Source: CAKUFA01 sp963646285
GTDB taxonomy: Bacteria; Bacillota; Clostridia; Christensenellales; Aristaeellaceae
NCBI GenBank assembly: GCA_963646285.1
Contig: CAVIWF010000076.1
Location: 1 to 7,219 of the forward strand
Length of the DNA: 7,219 bases
Reading direction: 5' to 3'
Position 1 is the first letter of the stretch. The number at the start of each line of letters is the position of its first letter. This document shows positions 1 through 6,006 of the stretch, one piece after another. The notes beneath the pieces are model-generated. The model saw only the letters and a list, made by a program, of their open reading frames with translations. It was not told where the DNA came from and ran no database searches. A program made the position numbers and the translations under genes.

Positions 1-288
1 ATCTACGCCTTTACAAAACAGCATAGCGAATTGATCAGCCGAGTATTGTCTCACAATCCGGAGGTCGGCTATATGTTTTCCAGTTTCCGCAACTTTCTGA
101 ACAGCCAGATGCGGCGGATCTTCAAGGATTGCCCGGATGCGCTGCACAAGGATATCCCGAATGAACTGCTTGCCGACCATTACAGTAATACGTTGTTCCT
201 CGTGTGGCAGTGGGCAGCGGTCAAGTGCGTCGATTGCTCCAAAGAAAACGCTCACATATATTTGAAACAGCTTCTCACATTTGATTGA
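1..288 (+). CDS. C-terminal part of a probable TetR-family transcriptional regulator (5' end outside window)
   Basis: The frame is open from base 1 and stops at TGA 286-288, giving 95 residues; the start and the DNA-binding helix-turn-helix would lie upstream of the window. The visible part is all-helical in character. It contains a segment resembling the ligand-binding/dimerisation half of TetR regulators (HSELISRVLSHNP near residues 8-20, then a Phe/Asn-rich helix, then the hydrophobic LADHYSNTLFLVWQWA near residues 58-73). In TetR proteins this half binds a small ligand and forms the dimer. An intrinsic terminator follows about 50 bp after the stop, so this is the last gene of its transcript. 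The family call rests on overall pattern only, because the diagnostic N-terminal domain is not in view. Another helical regulator is possible. Confidence 0.5.
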   Translation: MYAFTKQHSELISRVLSHNPEVGYMFSSFRNFLNSQMRRIFKDCPDALHKDIPNELLADHYSNTLFLVWQWAAVKCVDCSKENAHIYLKQLLTFD

Positions 289-336
289 ATAAAGCATACA
301 TAGCTTTTTTCAATACCTCACATCAGTGAAGGTATA

Positions 337-378
337 CGCCCTCCTCGGATTCGTTTCCGTGGAGGGCGTTATTTTTTT
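337..378 (+). terminator. Rho-independent terminator after the TetR-like gene
   Basis: The 8-bp GC-rich stem CGCCCTCC (337-344) pairs with GGAGGGCG (361-368). After one T-T mismatch it continues inward as CGGA (346-349) with TCCG (356-359), closing on a 6-nt loop. A T-rich tail (ttatttttttg, 369-379) follows directly. A second, weaker hairpin lies just upstream (ATACC 313-317 with GGTAT 331-335, extended by TCA/TGA). A short AAAGC/GCTTT stem at 291-307 runs into six T residues and may act as a first, weak stop signal. Confidence 0.88.
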
Positions 379-482
379 GCCCCAAAAAATCTGCTCCGTT
401 TAACATTCTGAAACCCCTCCAATTTCAAACCATCGCTGACGTGCTTGCCCCCTCCAGCACCATCCGGGTTTGTCGCCAATTA

Positions 483-508
483 ATGCGCAGCCGTGCCCGG
501 CTGCGCAT
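483..508 (-). terminator. Strong GC-rich hairpin at the 3' end of the QueD-like gene, probable terminator
   Basis: A perfect 11-bp inverted repeat, ATGCGCAGCCG (483-493) and CGGCTGCGCAT (498-508), closes on a 4-nt loop. It lies about 40 bp beyond the stop codon of the minus-strand gene ending at 547. Read on the minus strand it is followed only by TTAATTGG, a poor U-tract, so it could be a weak terminator, an mRNA-stabilising hairpin, or a stop for transcription from either side. The 379-482 stretch to its left shows no gene or obvious signal. Confidence 0.5.
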
Positions 509-546
509 GCGTCAACTGTACCTTCTATTCTTCAGAAACCAGTCCT

Positions 547-1113
547 TTATCCCTTCCTGTACCCGCACTTTGGACATACGCCCTTTTCATTCAGGGCAAT
601 GCCGCACAGGGGGCAGCGATCCATTGTCAGGTGGGATTCATAGCACTCGGAAGCCATGTTCACGCCGCTGGAGAAGGTCAGCTTCACGATGTTCAGCTTA
701 TCCTTCAGCAGGTCGTAGACGATTTTGATCATGCCCTCCACGGTCATGGTCTCCTTGGTTACAACCAGGCGGCAGTCGGGGTACGCTGTTGCCAGCTCTG
801 TTTGAAAGGCCGGACCCTTCATCCGGTTGTTGGGATGCCCGTCCTTGATCCCCTGCTTCTCGTACACGTCCAGTACAGAAGGAAGCAGTGGATCATCTTC
901 CCTGAGAATCAGCGCATGATCGAAGTTCTTCAGAACGTCCCAAGCGGTCTTCTGAATTTCGTTACAGGGGAACACCATGTTCACACCCATGTTCACCGAA
1001 TCCTCTACCTCGATGGTTAAGATCCCCGTGTGTCCGTGCAGATACTGCGCCTCGCCCTTGAATCCGTAAAAGCGGTGGGCGTATTGCAGCTCCAGTTTCG
1101 CAATGCTCCTCAT
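547..1113 (-). CDS. 6-pyruvoyl/6-carboxy-tetrahydropterin synthase (QueD)-fold protein with C-terminal zinc ribbon, atypical active site
   Basis: The 188-residue protein belongs to the PTPS/QueD fold. That family converts dihydroneopterin triphosphate to tetrahydropterins, for queuosine/7-deazaguanine or biopterin synthesis, in the cytosol. Visible signatures are His13 in YAHRF and His26/His28 in LHGHTG (the three zinc ligands), the Asp65-His66 pair in NFDHALIL, and MTVEGM (123-128) matching the conserved PTxEN turn. Two features are unusual. The catalytic cysteine, four residues before the HGH motif in E. coli QueD, is Ala22 here. The C-terminal strand that normally carries the pterin-anchoring Glu (ET motif) reads LTFSSG (145-150). 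Residues 167-183 add a CX2C-X9-CX2C zinc ribbon (Cys167, 170, 180, 183), making it longer than the roughly 120-residue E. coli enzyme. The ATG at 1113 has AGAAAGGAG 8 nt upstream. No queC, queE or folE lies in the window, so true QueD activity is doubtful. Confidence 0.8.
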   Translation of the reverse strand: MRSIAKLELQYAHRFYGFKGEAQYLHGHTGILTIEVEDSVNMGVNMVFPCNEIQKTAWDVLKNFDHALILREDDPLLPSVLDVYEKQGIKDGHPNNRMKGPAFQTELATAYPDCRLVVTKETMTVEGMIKIVYDLLKDKLNIVKLTFSSGVNMASECYESHLTMDRCPLCGIALNEKGVCPKCGYRKG

Positions 1114-1121
1114 CCTTGTAT

Positions 1122-1130
1122 CTCCTTTCT
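1122..1130 (-). promoter_or_regulatory. Ribosome binding site of the QueD-like gene
   Basis: Read on the minus strand, AGAAAGGAG ends 8 nt before the ATG at 1113-1111. It is a strong Shine-Dalgarno match and fixes the start codon. Confidence 0.85.
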
Positions 1131-1138
1131 ATCGATTT

Positions 1139-1163
1139 ACGGGTTATTGCGCCCGTATACGCA
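1139..1163 (-). other. Possible H-type RNA pseudoknot in the 5' leader of the QueD-like gene
   Basis: Read on the minus strand, the leader contains TGCG (1163-1160), TATA, CGGG (1155-1152), CGCA (1151-1148), ATAA (1147-1144) and CCCG (1143-1140). TGCG pairs with CGCA and CGGG pairs with CCCG in interleaved order, which is the arrangement of an H-type pseudoknot. Alternatively the two helices (TGCG/CGCA or ACGGG/CCCGT) exclude each other as a switch. The element ends about 10 nt before the AGAAAGGAG. It does not show the conserved bases of a preQ1 riboswitch that I can recall. With stems of only 4-5 bp, chance is possible. Confidence 0.3.
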
Positions 1164-1167
1164 CTTT

Positions 1168-1207
1168 TTAATAGGATTGTTTTCTTAATAGGATTATATC
1201 CTATTAA
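1168..1207. promoter_or_regulatory. Palindromic operator with three half-sites overlapping the -10 of the QueD-like promoter
   Basis: TAATAGGAT (1186-1194) and ATCCTATTA (1198-1206) form a perfect 9-bp inverted repeat around a 3-bp centre. The TATAAT of the minus-strand promoter lies exactly in its middle. A third copy, TTAATAGGATT (1168-1178), repeats the 1185-1195 half-site 17 bp away in direct orientation, just past the predicted transcription start. This layout fits cooperative binding of a dimeric repressor, such as a TetR- or MarR-type protein. The regulator is not identified. The TetR-like fragment at the left edge is a nearby but unproven candidate. Confidence 0.65.
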
Positions 1208-1221
1208 TTCAATGATGTCAA
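1193..1221 (-). promoter_or_regulatory. Consensus sigma-A promoter of the QueD-like gene
   Basis: On the minus strand TTGACA (1221-1216) and TATAAT (1198-1193) are both perfect consensus hexamers separated by exactly 17 bp. The predicted transcription start is near 1186, giving a leader of roughly 70 nt before the ATG at 1113. A promoter this strong, overlapped by a palindrome, suggests control by a repressor. Confidence 0.88.
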
Positions 1222-1296
1222 GCTTTTTCTTGCATTTTGTTTGAGCCGATGTGGCTCATGAAGTGTGTCCTTTAGCAGGAACATTCTACCAAAAAC

Positions 1297-1325
1297 TTGT
1301 GATCTGCGAGAAAATATGTTAAAAT
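1297..1325 (+). promoter_or_regulatory. Promoter of the parE-parC operon
   Basis: TTGTGA (1297-1302) and TAAAAT (1320-1325) are separated by 17 bp, with a TG extended -10 element (TGT, 1317-1319) just before the -10. The predicted start near 1332 gives a leader of about 50 nt to the ATG at 1384. A small hairpin, TGAGCC (1242-1247) with GGCTCA (1253-1258), lies upstream between the two divergent promoters. Confidence 0.6.
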
Positions 1326-1367
1326 AAGATGTTGCGGATCTATGGGAAGCACAGCAGAACTGACCGT

Positions 1368-1373
1368 AAGGAG
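1368..1373 (+). promoter_or_regulatory. Ribosome binding site that sets the parE start
   Basis: AAGGAG lies 10 nt before the ATG at 1384. The in-frame ATG at 1342, 14 codons earlier, has no such site and would add a tail not expected in this family, so 1384 is preferred. Confidence 0.85.
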
Positions 1374-1383
1374 AATCAGACGC

Positions 1384-3360
1384 ATGGCCCAGGTATACGA
1401 TGCAGGTAATATTCAGGTGTTGGAAGGTTTGGATGCAGTCCGTATGCGTCCCGGCATGTACATTGGCACAACCTCTTCCCGAGGGCTCCATCACCTGCTG
1501 TGGGAAATTGTGGACAACGCCATTGACGAGGCTTCCAATGGCTTTGCAGACCGGATTGACGTTACACTGCATCAGGACGGTTCTGCCAGCGTATATGACA
1601 ATGGCCGAGGTGTGCCGGTAGATACTCACCCCACCTTGGGAATATCCGGCGTGGAAGTGATTTATACCAAACTTCATGCCGGCGGCAAGTTTAACAACGA
1701 GAACTACAGCTATTCCGGCGGCCTCCACGGCGTTGGTGCGTCCGTGGTGAACGCCCTGTCCAAGTGGCTGACCGTGGACGTCTACCGGGATTGGACCCAC
1801 TGGCGCATGAGCTTTGCCTCCAAGTGGGATGAACAGCTGGGCAAGGTGACAGCCGGCATTCCCCAGGGACCTTTGGAGCGTGTGGGCAATACCCGCAAAA
1901 AAGGCACCCTGGTACGCTTCCTGCCGGACGATACCATCTTTGAAGATGTGAAGTTCAACGGTGAGCAAGTCGCCCGCCGGCTTCAGGAACTGGCCTACCT
2001 GAATCGTGGTCTGATGATTACCTTCACTGACGAGCGGATCAAGGATCCTGAGCAGCGGGAAAAAGTCTTCCACTATGAGGGCGGCATTATCGATTATGTT
2101 CGGTACCTGAACAGTGACAAAACCGTACTCCATGATGATCCAATTTATCTGGAAGGCAAGCGGGACACCACCATTTGCCGGGTGGCCATTCAGTACACGG
2201 ATCAGTATACGGAGAGCCTGTTCAGCTATGCCAATAACATCCCCACTGGTGAAGGCGGCAGCCACGAAACCGGCTTCAAGGCTGCCTTCACCAAGTGCTT
2301 CAACGATTATGCCCGCCGCACAGGCTTGCTCAAAGAGAAGGACAACAACCTTGGCGGTGAAGACTTCCGTGAGGGTCTTACCTGCGTGCTGATCGTTATG
2401 GTGAAAAATCCCCAGTTTGAGGGGCAGACCAAAGGCCGGCTTGGCAACAGCGACGTTCGCCCGGCTGTGGAAGCCATTATTACGGAAAAGCTGACCGACT
2501 GGCTGGATAACCTGAAGAATCAGGAAATCGCAACCCAGATTGTGCAGAAGGCCCTGAAGGCAGCCCAGGTTCGGGAAGCGGCTCGCCGCACACGGGATAA
2601 TGCTCGGAAGGCCAACCAGCTGGATGCGGCGCCCCTGGTGGGTAAGCTGTCCAGCTGCACAGGCCGTCACCCGGAGGATAACGAGCTGTTCATTGTGGAG
2701 GGCGACAGCGCTGGCGGCAGTGCCAAGCAGGGACGGGATCGCCGCTTTCAGGCCATTCTTCCCCTGCGTGGTAAGCCCCTGAACGCAGAAAAAAAGCGGC
2801 TGGATCAGGTGCTGAGCAATGAAGAATTCCGCAGCATGATCACCGCATTGGGTACAGGCATTGATGAAAACTTTACCCTGAAAACCCTGAAGTATGACAA
2901 GGTTATCATCCTCTCCGATGCTGACCAGGACGGTGCCCACATTCGTGCCATTCTGCTGACGTTCTTCTTCCGCTACATGAAGGAGCTGGTGACCGCAGGC
3001 CACGTTTACATCGGCATGCCGCCCCTGTACAAGGTACAGAAGGGGGATAAGATTTGGTATGCCTATGACGATAAAGAGCTGTCCAAGGCCACCAAAGCCG
3101 CCGGCAAGGGGTACACTTTGCAGCGTTACAAGGGCCTTGGCGAAATGAACCCGGATCAGCTTTGGGCAACCACCATGGATCCCAGTCAGCGGAAGCTGAT
3201 GCAGGTCACCATTGAGGATGCGGCGCTGGCTGACCGGCGCATTACCATTCTCATGGGCGATAAGGTGGAACCCCGCCGGGATTACATCACTGCCAATGCA
3301 GATTTCAACAAGCCGGATAATTTCGAAATGCCTGCTGACCAAATGGAAGGAGTGCGGTAA
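1384..3360 (+). CDS. parE: Type IIA DNA topoisomerase subunit B (probable topoisomerase IV ParE; GyrB-like)
   Basis: This ATPase/TOPRIM subunit of a cytosolic A2B2 topoisomerase uses ATP to drive one DNA duplex through a break made by its partner encoded at 3364. From ATG 1384 it has 658 residues, typical of Gram-positive ParE/GyrB. The GHKL ATPase domain comes first: EIVDN with catalytic Glu41 and Asn45, YDNGRG at 71-76, and the GGLHGVGAS lid at 112-120. The transducer domain carries QTKGRLGN with Lys350. The TOPRIM domain has EGDSAGGSA (Glu439), LRGK (461-464) and the metal pair Asp512/Asp514 in DADQDGAHI. RYKGLGEM follows at 581-588. The positions linked to quinolone response (Asp441, Lys464) keep the usual residues. 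B and A subunits are hard to split into ParE or GyrB by eye. The call rests on the partner's missing GyrA box and the lack of dnaA/recF neighbours. Confidence 0.93.
   Translation: MAQVYDAGNIQVLEGLDAVRMRPGMYIGTTSSRGLHHLLWEIVDNAIDEASNGFADRIDVTLHQDGSASVYDNGRGVPVDTHPTLGISGVEVIYTKLHAGGKFNNENYSYSGGLHGVGASVVNALSKWLTVDVYRDWTHWRMSFASKWDEQLGKVTAGIPQGPLERVGNTRKKGTLVRFLPDDTIFEDVKFNGEQVARRLQELAYLNRGLMITFTDERIKDPEQREKVFHYEGGIIDYVRYLNSDKTVLHDDPIYLEGKRDTTICRVAIQYTDQYTESLFSYANNIPTGEGGSHETGFKAAFTKCFNDYARRTGLLKEKDNNLGGEDFREGLTCVLIVMVKNPQFEGQTKGRLGNSDVRPAVEAIITEKLTDWLDNLKNQEIATQIVQKALKAAQVREAARRTRDNARKANQLDAAPLVGKLSSCTGRHPEDNELFIVEGDSAGGSAKQGRDRRFQAILPLRGKPLNAEKKRLDQVLSNEEFRSMITALGTGIDENFTLKTLKYDKVIILSDADQDGAHIRAILLTFFFRYMKELVTAGHVYIGMPPLYKVQKGDKIWYAYDDKELSKATKAAGKGYTLQRYKGLGEMNPDQLWATTMDPSQRKLMQVTIEDAALADRRITILMGDKVEPRRDYITANADFNKPDNFEMPADQMEGVR
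3347..3352 (+). promoter_or_regulatory. Ribosome binding site of parC inside the end of parE
   Basis: AAGGAG lies within the last codons of the upstream gene, 11 nt before the ATG at 3364. The two genes are separated by only 3 nt, so they are likely co-transcribed and translationally coupled. Confidence 0.8.
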
Positions 3361-3363
3361 GCC

Positions 3364-5826
3364 ATGGCCAAGAAAACCAGCGACAATCGTCCCATTCCCA
3401 AGGACGACCCTTCCCGCATTCTGCAAACAACCGTAGAAGACGTGATGCACATGTCCATGATTCCCTATGCGGAGCACGTTATTCTGGAGCGTGCCCTGCC
3501 CCGGGTGGAGGACGGCTTGAAGCCTGTGCAGCGGCGTATTCTTTACACCATGATGGAGCTTGGCACCACCCCGGACAAGCCCCACCGGAAGTGCGCCCGT
3601 ATTGTGGGCGACTGCTTGGGCAAGTATCACCCCCATGGGGATTCCAGTGTATACGATGCCCTGGTGCGTATGGCACAGGATTTTTCCATGCGTGGGCAGT
3701 TGGTGGACGGTCACGGCAACTTCGGCTCCATTGACGGGGACAGTGCAGCTGCCATGCGTTATACGGAAGCACGGATGGCGCCGCTGGCACTGCAAATGCT
3801 CCGGGACATTGACTGCGACACCGTGCCCTTCCGGCTGAATTTCGACGACACGTTAAAAGAGCCGGACATGCTGCCGGCTCGCTTCCCCAATCTGCTGGTA
3901 AACGGTGCCAGCGGTATTGCCGTAGGTTTGGCCACTAATATTCCCCCCCACAATCTGCGGGAATCCATCAATGCGGTTATCGCCCAGCTGGAAAATCCGG
4001 ACATCACCCTGGACGAGCTGATGAAAATCATCCCTGCACCGGACTTCCCCACCGGCGGCGTACTGGTAAATAACGAGGAAATCCGCAAGGGATACGAAAC
4101 CGGCCGCTCCAAGCTGAGCCTGCGTGCTCGGGTACACGTGGAGGATGGCCTTGCAGGGCGCAAGCTGCTGTGCATCACCGAGGTTCCCTATCAGGTCAAC
4201 AAGGCTGCCATGCTGGAAAAAATCCTGAAACTCAGCGAAGAAAAGAAGGCTGTCTTTGGCTGCATCTACGACATTCGGGACGAAAGCGACCGGACAGGCC
4301 TCCGTGCCGTCATCGAGTTGAAGAAGGATGCTGATCCTCAAAAGGTGCTGAATTACCTGTACAAGTATTCCGACCTGCAGGTAACCTTCGGTGTGAACAT
4401 GGTAGCCATTGCAGACGGCAAGCCGGTACAGATGGGGCTGAAGAGCATGATCGGCTACTTCATTGCCCACCAAAAGCGGGTCGTTACCCGCCGCACGGAA
4501 TTTGAACTGAAGCGTGCCCAGGCCAAGGCTCACGTGCTGGAAGGTCTCATCATTGCCGTGGACAATCTGGATGAAGTCATTGCCCTCATCCGTGCCAGCA
4601 AAACCCCGAAGGAAGCCAAGCAGGGGCTGATGGATCGGTTCTCCCTCAGCGATGTGCAGGCACAGGCCATTTTGGACATGCGCCTGCAGCGGTTGACCAA
4701 TCTGGAAGTGCTTGCCCTGCGCAAGCAGTATGAGGATCTGCAGAAGGAAATCAAGCGGCTGGAAGGCATCCTGCAAAGCGAGAAGAAGCTCATTCATGTG
4801 ATTCGCAAGGAAATTGCAGAAATTGCCGATGAGTACGGGGACGATCGCCGCACCAGTCTGGAAGACGCAAGCCAAATCGTCACGGAACTGCCGGAGGACA
4901 AGCCCGTAGCAGAAGAAGCAATCGTCGCCTACACCTACGGCGGCCAGCTCAAGCGGATGTATCCGGCTATTTACCGGAAGAATCCCCTCCCCTCCCGCAG
5001 TGAAGATCCGCAGGAGGCAGCCGCTTATCTTTTCGAAACCGATACGGATGCTACGCTGCTGCTGTTCACCAACCATGGCAACGGCTATCCCCTAAGTGTA
5101 GGGGCGCTGAATGAGTGCAAGCCCAAGGATCGGGGTCAGCTGCTCAGCGGCCTGTTGGTTGGTTTGGAAGATGGCGAAAAGCCTCTGCTGATCTGCTGTG
5201 AAAAACTGACGGATTTGGCAGCCAAGCCGGATCTGCTATTTCTTACCAAGCAAGGCATGGTCAAGCGCACAGCCGCCAAGGATTACGATGTGCGCAGCAA
5301 AAAGTTTGCCGCCGTGAACGTGAAGGAAGGCGATGAACTGCTGCAGGTCATGTGGCTGGATACCCGGAATGATCTGCTGCTGATGAGCCACAGCGGCATG
5401 TGCATCCGCTTTGCCTTGGACAGTGTGCCCACTCAAGGCAGGATTTCTGCCGGTGTGAAGGCCATGATTCTGGATGAGGGCGACCAAGTCATCTGGGGCG
5501 GTCAATTGGGTGAAAAAGATCAAATGGTGCTGATGAGCGAGCGTGGCTACGGCAAGCGTTTGCTCTCCGTAGAGTTTGATCGTCAGAATCGAAACGGCAA
5601 GGGCGTAAAGTCCTTCTACTTTAACAAGAATGGCTCCAACGGCCGTTATCTGGCAGGGGTGTGCAAGGTGAAAGATACCCCCTGCACCATCACGGTGACG
5701 CAGGCGCAAAGTGCCCCCACCCGCCTGGAAAAGGACACCATGCTGCTGCAAGCTCGGCAGGATCGGGGCATGCCCTACGTCATGGCCATTCTGGATGATG
5801 TGGTAACGGAGATTAGCGCAGATTAA
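3364..5826 (+). CDS. parC: Type IIA DNA topoisomerase subunit A (probable topoisomerase IV ParC; GyrA-like)
   Basis: This DNA-binding and cleaving subunit, 820 residues, works with the B subunit encoded just upstream. The winged-helix domain has GLKPVQRRIL (51-60), HPHGDSSVYD (89-98) and the catalytic Arg132-Tyr133 in AAMRYTEARM; the Tyr forms the 5'-phosphotyrosyl link to DNA. NGASGIAVGLATNIPPHN (180-197) and a tower and coiled-coil segment to about residue 500 follow, then a beta-propeller C-terminal domain (about 518-815). Ser94 and Asp98, the main quinolone-contact positions, are unmutated. The GyrA box (QRRGGKG), needed by gyrase to wrap DNA, is absent from its usual place at the first blade: after YRKN (537-540) the sequence reads PLPSRSED. 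A looser relative, QNRNGKG, occurs late at 741-747. This favours a decatenating topoisomerase IV over gyrase, but GyrA-like active-site wording leaves some doubt. Confidence 0.92.
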   Translation: MAKKTSDNRPIPKDDPSRILQTTVEDVMHMSMIPYAEHVILERALPRVEDGLKPVQRRILYTMMELGTTPDKPHRKCARIVGDCLGKYHPHGDSSVYDALVRMAQDFSMRGQLVDGHGNFGSIDGDSAAAMRYTEARMAPLALQMLRDIDCDTVPFRLNFDDTLKEPDMLPARFPNLLVNGASGIAVGLATNIPPHNLRESINAVIAQLENPDITLDELMKIIPAPDFPTGGVLVNNEEIRKGYETGRSKLSLRARVHVEDGLAGRKLLCITEVPYQVNKAAMLEKILKLSEEKKAVFGCIYDIRDESDRTGLRAVIELKKDADPQKVLNYLYKYSDLQVTFGVNMVAIADGKPVQMGLKSMIGYFIAHQKRVVTRRTEFELKRAQAKAHVLEGLIIAVDNLDEVIALIRASKTPKEAKQGLMDRFSLSDVQAQAILDMRLQRLTNLEVLALRKQYEDLQKEIKRLEGILQSEKKLIHVIRKEIAEIADEYGDDRRTSLEDASQIVTELPEDKPVAEEAIVAYTYGGQLKRMYPAIYRKNPLPSRSEDPQEAAAYLFETDTDATLLLFTNHGNGYPLSVGALNECKPKDRGQLLSGLLVGLEDGEKPLLICCEKLTDLAAKPDLLFLTKQGMVKRTAAKDYDVRSKKFAAVNVKEGDELLQVMWLDTRNDLLLMSHSGMCIRFALDSVPTQGRISAGVKAMILDEGDQVIWGGQLGEKDQMVLMSERGYGKRLLSVEFDRQNRNGKGVKSFYFNKNGSNGRYLAGVCKVKDTPCTITVTQAQSAPTRLEKDTMLLQARQDRGMPYVMAILDDVVTEISAD

Positions 5827-5845
5827 ACATTCTCGTGAACATAAA

Positions 5846-5930
5846 AAAGCGATTGACCGATGTTACATAGGGCAATCGTTCCATCAACAAAGTCTCGCCG
5901 TGCTTCTGCATGGCGAGACTTTGTTGATGT
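5846..5930 (+). terminator. Tandem hairpins after parC, probable bidirectional terminator
   Basis: The first hairpin pairs CGATTG (5850-5855) with CAATCG (5873-5878), preceded by a run of A and followed by TTCC. The second is a 22-bp stem (5882-5903 with 5908-5929, one G-U pair) closing on TTCT. Its GC-rich core GTCTCGCC/GGCGAGAC is flanked by CAACAAA on one side and TTTGTTG on the other, so a U-rich 3' side is partly paired. It would suit termination from either direction. The stem is longer than most terminators, and there is no clean U-tract beyond it. Confidence 0.6.
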
Positions 5931-5954
5931 GATGAGCTGATCCATATAATCAGC
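5921..5954 (+). promoter_or_regulatory. Possible promoter for the BRCT gene with an inverted repeat over the -10
   Basis: A perfect TATAAT lies at 5945-5950, with TTGTTG (5921-5926) 18 bp upstream as a poor -35. The -10 overlaps the inverted repeat GCTGAT (5936-5941) and ATCAGC (5949-5954). The -35 falls inside the long terminator hairpin. The predicted start near 5957 coincides with an ATG whose 13-codon frame ends at TGA 5996-5998. Evidence is compositional only. Confidence 0.35.
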
Positions 5955-6006
5955 GGATGAACGACAGGGTTAAAATTCTGCTTTTGCACGAGAACTGATC
6001 GACCTT

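Noticed and set aside
493..1020. 175-codon plus-strand frame opposite the QueD-like gene
   Set aside because: The minus-strand gene has family motifs, a consensus promoter and a ribosome site, whereas this frame has none.
1114..1186. preQ1 riboswitch in the leader of the QueD-like gene
   Set aside because: The conserved loop and A-rich tail sequences of known preQ1 classes are not visible; only a generic pseudoknot pairing is.
1342..1383. Upstream ATG adding 14 residues to the topoisomerase B subunit
   Set aside because: The AAGGAG at 1368-1373 is placed for the ATG at 1384, and family members start close to the YDAG motif.
1204..3795. 863-codon open frame on the minus strand across the topoisomerase B gene
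   Set aside because: It lies antisense to an unmistakable conserved gene. Its translation is low-complexity in style (rich in His, Gly, Ile, Val), as expected when the reverse of GC-biased codons lacks stops.
3853..5076. 407-codon open frame on the minus strand across the topoisomerase A gene
   Set aside because: It shows the same mirror effect of codon bias, with no ribosome site or recognisable motif.
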